Source of the DNA: Flavobacteriales bacterium UBA5871
GTDB lineage: Bacteria; Bacteroidota; Bacteroidia; Flavobacteriales_D; Crocinitomicaceae
DNA: 12,150 nt
Assembly (NCBI GenBank): GCA_002432085.1
Contig: DJFN01000038.1
Span: 4,536 to 16,685 of the forward strand
Reading direction: 5' to 3'
Position 1 is the first letter of the stretch. Each line of letters opens with the position of its first letter. The notes under the pieces were generated by a model. That model saw only the letters and a list, made by a program, of their open reading frames with translations, did no database searches and was not told the origin of the DNA. The translations under genes were made by a program, and so were the position numbers. Shown in pieces: positions 7,272-12,150 of the stretch.

Positions 7272-8852
7272 ATGAAAAAACGATTTATTGCCCTTTCACT
7301 GGCCTTGTTCTCCTTCGGAGTGATGAACTACTTCTACGGACAGGTTCCGGGAACCCTCAACTGGTACAACGGTAAGAGTGCCGGAATGAACACTGAGAAA
7401 GCCTACAGCACACTCAAAAAACGCACATCCACAACTGTAATCGTTGCGGTGATCGATTCAGGGATCGACATCGAGCACGAAGACCTGAAAGGAAAGATCT
7501 GGACTAACACAGATGAAATTCCGAACAACGGTATCGACGACGATAACAACGGTTACATCGATGATATTCACGGCTGGAACTTCCTTGGAAGTCCTGAAGG
7601 CAACCAGAACCAGGCCCGTCTGGAAAAAACACGTATGTATGCGAAGCTCAACCAGCGTTTTGCGGATGCCGATCCGGCGAAGCTGACTGCTGAAGAGCGT
7701 GCAGATTACGATCTGTTCAAAAAGCTCGAGAAAGAGATCATGAGCGAGCGCAAGGATGCTGAAGCAAACATCCCGCAGTATGAGCAGATCAAGGCTGCGC
7801 TTCCAATGATCCGTGAGAAAATCGCTGCCGACATGGGCAAAGAGAATTTTACGGTAGCGGACGTGGAGAAATGGAAGCCGAAAGATCCGCAATTGTCCGG
7901 TATGAAAGACCTCGCTATGCTGATCGCTTCAGGAGAGCTGACCGAAGAAACAATGCAGGAAGCAATCGATCATTACAAATCGACGCTGGAATACCACCTG
8001 AACCCGGATTTCAACGATCGCAAGATGATCGGCGACAACCCGGATGATTTCAACGATGTAAAATACGGTAACAACGACGTAGAAGGTCCGGATGCATTGC
8101 ACGGAACTCACGTAGGCGGTATCATCGGTGCGATCCGTGGAAACGGCCTTGGCGGCGACGGTGTTGCTGACAACGTATTGCTCATGTCACTCAGAGCCGT
8201 TCCGGACGGTGACGAGCAGGATAAAGACATCGCGCTGGCGATCCGCTACGCAGTTGATAACGGTGCTTCCGTGATCAATATGTCATTCGGTAAAGGCTAC
8301 TCGCCGCACCAGAAAGAAGTATACGAAGCGCTGGCTTACGCTGATTCAAAAGGCGTATTGCTCATACACGCTGCAGGAAACGACGCTGAGAACGTGGATG
8401 AAAAAGACAACTTCCCGTCTTCCAGCTACTCGTTCCAGAAGCAAAAGCTCGGTCACTACATCACGATCGGTGCTTCTACCCGCGATCCGAAAGAGCACCT
8501 TGCAGCAGGTTTCTCCAACTACGGACAAACGAAAGTAGACGTGTTCGCTCCAGGATACGAGATATACAACACCGTTCCGCAAAGCGAGTACAAAAACCTG
8601 CAGGGAACTTCCATGGCGGCACCAATGGTTGCCGGTGTGGCAGCGATGCTGAAGTCTTACTTCCCTAAGCTGAGCATGCTCGAGATCAAGGAAGCGATTC
8701 TTTCTTCTGCGAAAAGCTACAAAGGCACAAAACAATCATTGCCGGGTTCTGAGGACCTCGTTGACTTCGGTACGCTGTCTGTTACAGGTGGTGTGGTTGA
8801 TGTAAGCGCAGCGGTTAAAAAATGCCTCGAAATGGAAAAAGCAAAAGGGTAA
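7272..8852 (+). CDS. Exported S8 family peptidase with long helical insert inside the catalytic triad
   Basis: A 526-residue subtilase with a Sec signal peptide (about 1-24, KKRFIALSLALFSFGVMNY). Catalytic residues are Asp62 (VAVIDSGIDIEHEDL), His277 (ALHGTHVGGIIGAI), oxyanion Asn370 (HAAGNDAE) and Ser447 (QGTSMAAPMVAGVAAML). The acidic loop NNGIDDDNNGYIDD (85-98), usual in one subtilase branch, could bind calcium. Asp62 to His277 spans 215 residues, where subtilisins have roughly 30; about 110-250 is rich in Lys, Glu and Ala and predicted by eye to be helical. Only about 37 residues lie between signal peptide and catalytic Asp, so no classical inhibitor prodomain fits. There is no T9SS sorting tail and no lipobox, so a periplasmic location is inferred. 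I start at ATG 7272; an in-frame TTG at 7266 adds only two residues. A strong terminator follows. Confidence 0.93.
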   Translation: MKKRFIALSLALFSFGVMNYFYGQVPGTLNWYNGKSAGMNTEKAYSTLKKRTSTTVIVAVIDSGIDIEHEDLKGKIWTNTDEIPNNGIDDDNNGYIDDIHGWNFLGSPEGNQNQARLEKTRMYAKLNQRFADADPAKLTAEERADYDLFKKLEKEIMSERKDAEANIPQYEQIKAALPMIREKIAADMGKENFTVADVEKWKPKDPQLSGMKDLAMLIASGELTEETMQEAIDHYKSTLEYHLNPDFNDRKMIGDNPDDFNDVKYGNNDVEGPDALHGTHVGGIIGAIRGNGLGGDGVADNVLLMSLRAVPDGDEQDKDIALAIRYAVDNGASVINMSFGKGYSPHQKEVYEALAYADSKGVLLIHAAGNDAENVDEKDNFPSSSYSFQKQKLGHYITIGASTRDPKEHLAAGFSNYGQTKVDVFAPGYEIYNTVPQSEYKNLQGTSMAAPMVAGVAAMLKSYFPKLSMLEIKEAILSSAKSYKGTKQSLPGSEDLVDFGTLSVTGGVVDVSAAVKKCLEMEKAKG

Positions 8853-8875
8853 TTCTCTTTTGAATAACAATACGG

Positions 8876-8910
8876 ATACCGCCTGTGATTGCATGGGCGG
8901 TATTTTTTTT
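8876..8910 (+). terminator. Intrinsic terminator after the rightward subtilase
   Basis: Perfect 8-bp arms ATACCGCC (8876-8883) and GGCGGTAT (8896-8903) enclose a 12-nt loop and run into eight T residues (8903-8910). It starts 24 bases after the subtilase stop and ends 22 bases before the next ATG. Confidence 0.9.
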
Positions 8911-8932
8911 CACCTTCATTCAAATCAGACTT

Positions 8933-9400
8933 ATGAAAACAATCCTGTTATTCCTCTCCGGCTGGCTGTTGTTCAGCGCATTTGCCGTAAAAGAAACGGC
9001 TGTCGATACGAAAGCGCTCGACGAAGTGCTCGATAAATGGCACGCAGCTGCCGCCAAAGCCGATATGGAAGCCTATTTCGCTGATGTAACCGACGATTTC
9101 ATTTTCCTCGGGACTGATCCGACGGAACGCTGGAGCAAAGAACAATTCCAGGCATTCTGCAAACCGTATTTCGACAAAGGAACCGGCTGGGATTTCAAAT
9201 CTTCGGAGCGCAACTGGATTTTCTCGGACAATGGAAAAATTGCCTGGTTTGATGAAAAACTGGCAACCTGGATGCAGGAATGCCGGGGTAGTGGCGTGAT
9301 GGTGAAAAAAGGCAAAAAGTGGAAGCTGGCCTATTACAACCTCACGGTGCTGATTGAAAACGACAAGATTCAGCAGTTCATCGACCTGAGAAAGCAGTAA
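8933..9400 (+). CDS. Exported NTF2/SnoaL-like small protein
   Basis: A 155-residue protein with an N-terminal signal peptide (about 1-18, KTILLFLSGWLLFSAFA) and a cone-shaped NTF2-like fold inferred from sequence. It has an amphipathic first helix (26-48, LDEVLDKWHAAAAKADMEAYF), then DDFIFLGTDPTERWSKEQFQAF, a WDFKSSERNWIFSDNGKIAWFDEKL strand pair, and a final MVKKGKKWKLAYYNLTV strand. This layout matches the SnoaL-like/DUF4440-type families, whose members include enzymes and ligand-binding proteins; no specific catalytic role can be read here. The ATG at 8933 is preferred because the 16-residue extension to 8885 would run through the terminator hairpin and spoil the signal peptide. Because of that terminator it is probably transcribed separately from the subtilase, although only 22 bases remain for a promoter. 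No terminator of its own is evident. Confidence 0.82.
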   Translation: MKTILLFLSGWLLFSAFAVKETAVDTKALDEVLDKWHAAAAKADMEAYFADVTDDFIFLGTDPTERWSKEQFQAFCKPYFDKGTGWDFKSSERNWIFSDNGKIAWFDEKLATWMQECRGSGVMVKKGKKWKLAYYNLTVLIENDKIQQFIDLRKQ

Positions 9401-9462
9401 AACGCGGTTCTACTGTTAAAAAACCTTTATTAACGGGACTTTCCGCTCAACCCGGTTCGATG

Positions 9463-9493
9463 TTTGTGCTTCGATTGAGGTAACTTACATTAA
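9463..9493 (+). promoter_or_regulatory. Weak candidate promoter for the W/Y-rich protein gene
   Basis: TTTG at 9463-9466 is followed after exactly 19 bases by TACATTAA (9486-9493), which keeps TA and two Ts of the Bacteroidota TAnnTTTG element. The spacing is right, but the -7 match is imperfect and the implied leader would be only a few bases before the ATG at 9504. Confidence 0.25.
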
Positions 9494-9503
9494 AACCGAA
9501 GTC

Positions 9504-10673
9504 ATGAAACGGATCGTTTTTTTACTTGTGCTGGCGGGCTGCTCCTTGTTCGCAACACGAGCGCTGGCGGAGGAAGCGGACAGTACCGGCTTGCCTGGGG
9601 ATCATTTTGACCTTCAGGGAGCGATGGAGCTGTTCAAAAACGCCAAAAATCTGCAGGAGTTTGAGAAAGCCCTGAATACTGAAGCCAACGCGGTCAATAA
9701 CCTCGACCTCAACGGCGACAACAAGATCGATTACATCACCGTAAAAGATAAAGTCGAAGGAAACAGCCACGCGATCATATTGCAGGTTCCTGTGAACAAA
9801 ACGGAAACACAGGACGTTGCGGTGATCGTGATCGAGAAAACCGGTGAAAAGACGGCACAGCTGCAGATCATCGGTGACGAAGAGCTCTACGGAGAAGAAA
9901 AAGTCATGGAGCCGTATGCAGAACAAACGGAGAAAACCAATGGTCCTTCGGAATTCAGCACAGCGCTTTCACCGGCCGTTGTCTTTGTGAACGTCTGGAG
10001 CTGGCCCTGCGTAACGTATATCTATTACCCGTCCTACATAGTCTATGTTTCGCCGTGGTACTGGGATTACTATCCATATTGGTGGGATCCGTGGGCTCCT
10101 TATCCGTGGTATGTTTACCATCCGCGCGTGGTGAGATACCATTACATGTATTACCATTCGGCGCCGTCCTGTTATCTGAATCACGCACACGGCGTTTACC
10201 GACAACACCGAACGACATCTGCGACCGTAAGAACGCGCTATGCCCGTGCACACCAGGATTACCGGGAAGCACAAACGGCTAAGCCAAAAACCGGTCGTGC
10301 GAACCAGCCGATAGCCAGACCGATCGATAACAACGCAACACCCGGAAGAGATAAAACACCTCAGCCGTCTAAACCCGTTACACGGGAACAACCAACCGAG
10401 CGTCCGGTAGCGCAACCAGCGGAAAGACCCGTTGCCAAACCGGAAGCACGTCCTGTTCCAGCCCAGAGAACACCGGGCGCGACAGAACGTAAACCTGCAA
10501 CGCCACCTGCTCAAAGACCAGCTACGCGACCTGACGCGGAACGAAAGACACCGGCCAGGGCCACACCGGCTCCGGCACAACGACAGATCAATCGTCAGCC
10601 GTCAGCACCGCGCAGCGCACCGAGACCTGCACCATCGCGCGGAGGATCCAGACCAACCCGCGGAGGCAGGTAA
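9504..10673 (+). CDS. Exported Trp/Tyr-rich protein with Pro/Arg-rich tail, function unknown
   Basis: A 389-residue envelope protein of a type I recognise from Bacteroidota genomes but whose function I do not know. Its N-terminal hydrophobic segment can be read two ways. VLAGC with Cys13 is a lipobox-like site, giving a very short lipoprotein signal; ATRALA/EEAD at 17-24 would be a normal signal peptidase I site. Residues 33-135 form a globular domain with a metal-loop-like stretch DLNGDNKIDYI (68-78), followed by HAIILQVPV and DVAVIVIEK strands. Residues 163-225 are exceptionally rich in Trp, Tyr, Pro and His (for example YVSPWYWDYYPYWWDPW). Residues 235-389 are a disordered, strongly basic tail of Pro, Arg, Ala and Thr with loose RPVAxP/PAxRP repeats, ending SRGGSRPTRGGR. 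A cell-surface, adhesive or peptidoglycan-associated role is possible but unproven. A terminator follows, so it looks monocistronic. Confidence 0.85.
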   Translation: MKRIVFLLVLAGCSLFATRALAEEADSTGLPGDHFDLQGAMELFKNAKNLQEFEKALNTEANAVNNLDLNGDNKIDYITVKDKVEGNSHAIILQVPVNKTETQDVAVIVIEKTGEKTAQLQIIGDEELYGEEKVMEPYAEQTEKTNGPSEFSTALSPAVVFVNVWSWPCVTYIYYPSYIVYVSPWYWDYYPYWWDPWAPYPWYVYHPRVVRYHYMYYHSAPSCYLNHAHGVYRQHRTTSATVRTRYARAHQDYREAQTAKPKTGRANQPIARPIDNNATPGRDKTPQPSKPVTREQPTERPVAQPAERPVAKPEARPVPAQRTPGATERKPATPPAQRPATRPDAERKTPARATPAPAQRQINRQPSAPRSAPRPAPSRGGSRPTRGGR

Positions 10674-10695
10674 TACCTTTCTGATGTACACAAAG

Positions 10696-10723
10696 ACCGC
10701 TCGGGAAACCGGGCGGTTTTATT
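10696..10723 (+). terminator. Intrinsic terminator after the W/Y-rich protein gene
   Basis: ACCGC-T-CGG pairs with CCG-G-GCGGT around a GAAA tetraloop (10696-10717; one T-G wobble) and is followed by TTTTATT. It lies 22 bases past the stop codon. Confidence 0.88.
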
Positions 10724-10981
10724 GCTCAAAACTCAAAAACTATTATCACAATATTAGTTTTCTATTTTAGTTTGAGTGTACATAATGATAGTTCTGATTG
10801 TGTTTTCTTGTGATGATTAGTAAATCCGCCAGAGCGGGTTCGCCTTAATCTAAACAGCTTGCCAGCAGAAAGCTTCGCGTTAATTCGCGGGAAAACCTAC
10901 ACAGTACGTCGCAAGATCCGATCTTGACTTCAATTTTTCTACACCGATACTTATGAACGAATCACAAAGCACATCGTCTTT
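10724..10981. other. Gene-free convergent intergenic region with several inverted repeats
   Basis: These 258 bases between convergent genes hold no credible ORF. The left half is AT-rich, with nested inverted repeats ACTCAAA/TTTGAGT (10731-10737, 10771-10777) and AAAACTA/TAGTTTT (10736-10742, 10755-10761). Further right are a 7-bp hairpin with a CAGA loop (10823-10840), a TTCGCG direct repeat around TTAA (10874-10889), and a 15-base palindrome (10912-10926). No T-tailed hairpin terminating the leftward DinB-like gene is visible. Several GC-rich words here look unlike the flanking spacers and could be remnants of a dispersed intergenic repeat. Confidence 0.55.
10912..10926. repeat. 15-base near-perfect palindrome
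   Basis: CAAGATC-C-GATCTTG has 7-bp complementary arms around a single central base and contains two GATC sites. With a 1-nt centre it cannot form a normal hairpin loop, so a dimeric protein site or chance is more likely than a terminator. Confidence 0.5.
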
Positions 10982-11461
10982 TCAAATAGAGGTTTCCCCA
11001 GCCTGAACCCACTTTTTAATCAGCACGATCTGCCCCAGATGATAATGCATGTGCTCCACAATCCCCAGCAGGTTCCGCGCATAATTGCCATACTTTTCAT
11101 CCGTAAAAGTCTCCAGCAACATGCTGTCCGGCAATTGTTCGATCTGCGCCGCAAAATGTTCTGCTTTCGCCCATGTACTTTCCAGTAACTGCCGCCAATC
11201 TTCTTCTGATTCCACTGGTGGATGCTGAAAGCTGTATTCATCCTTCGCGTTCAGCGGCTCTCCATCCAATACTTTGGAAACCGCATCGATGTAATAATTC
11301 GTGTGGTAAACGAGCGTCACGATCGTATTGAAAGTCAGTACCTGTGTTGTGGCCTGTTTCCAGTCTACATCCTTCAATTGATCTTTCAGGTTGGAAGCCG
11401 TCCAGTTCGGACCGAAATAAACACCTCTGAATTGCCTGGCGAGCTGTGCGGTTAAACTCAT
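10982..11461 (-). CDS. DinB-fold family protein
   Basis: A 159-residue soluble protein of the DinB/YfiT-like four-helix-bundle superfamily. The putative metal-binding histidines are visible: His53 in LVYHTNYYIDAV on the second helix, and His137 and His141 in the HMHYHLGQI motif near the C-terminus, the usual H...HxxxH triad. Members include thiol transferases and DNA-damage-inducible proteins of unknown role, so the exact reaction cannot be assigned. I start at ATG 11461 (MSLTAQLARQF). An in-frame ATG at 11506 would add 15 residues encoded by the foot of the yidC terminator, which is unlikely. The gene is downstream of yidC on the same strand but separated by that terminator. It converges on the W/Y-rich protein gene across a 258-base gap. 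Confidence 0.85.
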   Translation of the reverse strand: MSLTAQLARQFRGVYFGPNWTASNLKDQLKDVDWKQATTQVLTFNTIVTLVYHTNYYIDAVSKVLDGEPLNAKDEYSFQHPPVESEEDWRQLLESTWAKAEHFAAQIEQLPDSMLLETFTDEKYGNYARNLLGIVEHMHYHLGQIVLIKKWVQAGETSI

Positions 11462-11504
11462 GTTTCGCAGATTGTTGTTTAGCGAATGTACGGGAAAAGT
11501 TGCC

Positions 11505-11553
11505 AAAGAAAAAGCCCTGACTATCCCGGTAGTTATCCGGAGTCAGGGCTTTT
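11505..11553 (-). terminator. Intrinsic terminator after yidC
   Basis: A 13-bp perfect stem (AAAAGCCCTGACT at 11510-11522 with AGTCAGGGCTTTT at 11541-11553) is separated by 18 bases that contain a further CCGG/CCGG pair. On the minus strand it ends in a TTTTTCTTT run, 20 bases past the yidC stop. The symmetric A/T flanks could give some activity in both directions, but no plus-strand gene runs into it. Confidence 0.88.
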
Positions 11554-11572
11554 GTATAATCAATAACCGGTG

Positions 11573-12150
11573 TTATTTTTTCTTTTTCGCTTGCTGTTGT
11601 TGCTGCTGCATTTGTTCAACACGCTCCATGAACTTGGATTTTTTCTTCGGCGCATTGGCTTTGCTCACACGCATCGCGGCCATTTTAGCTTTCAGCTTCT
11701 CTTCATCCACGAAGAATTGCTTGATGAGGAGCATCAGAACGATCGTCATCAACGTAGAGATGAAGTAATAATAGCTCAGACCGGCTGCGAAGTTGTTGAA
11801 GAAGAAGATCATCATCACAGGGAAGATGTACATGATCACTTTCATGTTCGGCATGCCCGGCTGTTGCTGCTGCGAAACGTTCTGGCTGTTCAGGTAGGTG
11901 TAGACCAGCGTCGTGATCGACATCAGGAGCGTGAACAGCGACATGTGGTCACCATACATCGGGATGTAGGTACCGAAATCCCAGATCGAATCGTACGACG
12001 ACATATCCTCCGCCCAGAGGAATCCTTCCTGGCGCAGCTCAAATGCCGCAGGGAAGAAACGGAAAACGGCAAGAAGGATCGGCATCTGGATCAGCATCGG
12101 CAGACAGCCCGCCAGCGGTGACGCACCGGATTCGCGGTACAGCGCCATCA
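11573..12150 (-). CDS. yidC: Membrane protein insertase YidC, 3' part
   Basis: The C-terminal 191 or so residues of YidC/Oxa1, the inner-membrane insertase that works alone or with SecYEG to insert and fold membrane proteins. The diagnostic core is visible: YRESGASPLAGCLPMLIQMPI, followed by the FRFFPAAFELRQEGFLWAEDMSSYDSI loop, a helix at HMSLFTLLMSITTLVYTYL, and the final pair MKVIMYIFPVMMIFFFNNFAAG / LSYYYFISTLMTIVLMLLI. The Met at 12148 lies inside the conserved insertase domain. The large periplasmic domain and the start must therefore be right of the window, and the frame is open to the edge. The tail (about 150-191) is basic, ending in six Gln, then AKKKK; Lys-rich YidC/Oxa1 tails are known to contact the ribosome. 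A strong terminator follows. Confidence 0.96.
   Translation of the reverse strand, partial: MALYRESGASPLAGCLPMLIQMPILLAVFRFFPAAFELRQEGFLWAEDMSSYDSIWDFGTYIPMYGDHMSLFTLLMSITTLVYTYLNSQNVSQQQQPGMPNMKVIMYIFPVMMIFFFNNFAAGLSYYYFISTLMTIVLMLLIKQFFVDEEKLKAKMAAMRVSKANAPKKKSKFMERVEQMQQQQQQAKKKK

Noticed and set aside
8885..8932. 16-residue N-terminal extension of the NTF2-like protein
   Set aside because: It overlaps the subtilase terminator and would place extra hydrophobic and charged residues before a good signal peptide that begins at 8933.
9969..10580. Minus-strand open frame (203 codons) antisense to the W/Y-rich protein
   Set aside because: Its Arg/Cys/Trp-rich composition is what the reverse reading of a Pro/Arg/Thr-rich low-complexity tail produces; no independent evidence for a gene.
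10823..10840. Hairpin with CAGA loop as a possible terminator of the leftward DinB-like gene
   Set aside because: No T-run follows on the minus strand, one pair becomes a C-A mismatch there, and it lies over 140 bases past the stop.
11462..11506. 15-residue N-terminal extension of the DinB-like protein
   Set aside because: It begins in the foot of the yidC terminator and is not needed for the fold.

Overview
The window is a contiguous piece of a bacterial chromosome, most likely from the Bacteroidota and perhaps near the Flavobacteriales. The evidence is a type IX secretion (T9SS) C-terminal sorting domain, a DUF5606 protein (a family known from Bacteroidota), no clear Shine-Dalgarno sequences, and a match to the Bacteroidota -7 promoter element (TAnnTTTG). 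Base composition looks close to 50% GC throughout. I see no tRNA, rRNA, CRISPR, insertion sequence or phage gene.

Layout. Positions 1-2134 hold two tandem, overlapping plus-strand membrane fatty acid desaturases; the first is cut by the window edge. They meet, with no gap, a convergent minus-strand block: a DUF5606 protein with a histone H1-like tail (4523 to 3903), an intrinsic terminator, then an M3-family oligoendopeptidase (3832 to 2135). Upstream on the same strand is a large secreted subtilase with a T9SS sorting tail (7145 to 4572). A 126-bp divergent intergenic region separates it from a second, differently built subtilase (7272-8852, plus strand). After a strong terminator come a small exported NTF2/SnoaL-like protein (8933-9400) and a Trp/Tyr-rich, Pro/Arg-tailed envelope protein (9504-10673) with its own terminator. 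A 258-bp gene-free convergent region follows, then a minus-strand DinB-fold protein (11461 to 10982), a terminator, and the 3' end of yidC, cut by the right window edge.

How the genes relate. Most look like independent housekeeping or envelope genes rather than one pathway. The only clear operon-like unit is the desaturase pair. The central third is devoted to exported proteins: two subtilases, an NTF2-like protein and a W/Y-rich protein. I found no convincing new multi-gene system. The oddest features are single-protein architectures (the DUF5606 tail, the 215-residue gap inside a subtilase catalytic triad, the W/Y-rich protein) and terminators packed against downstream start codons.
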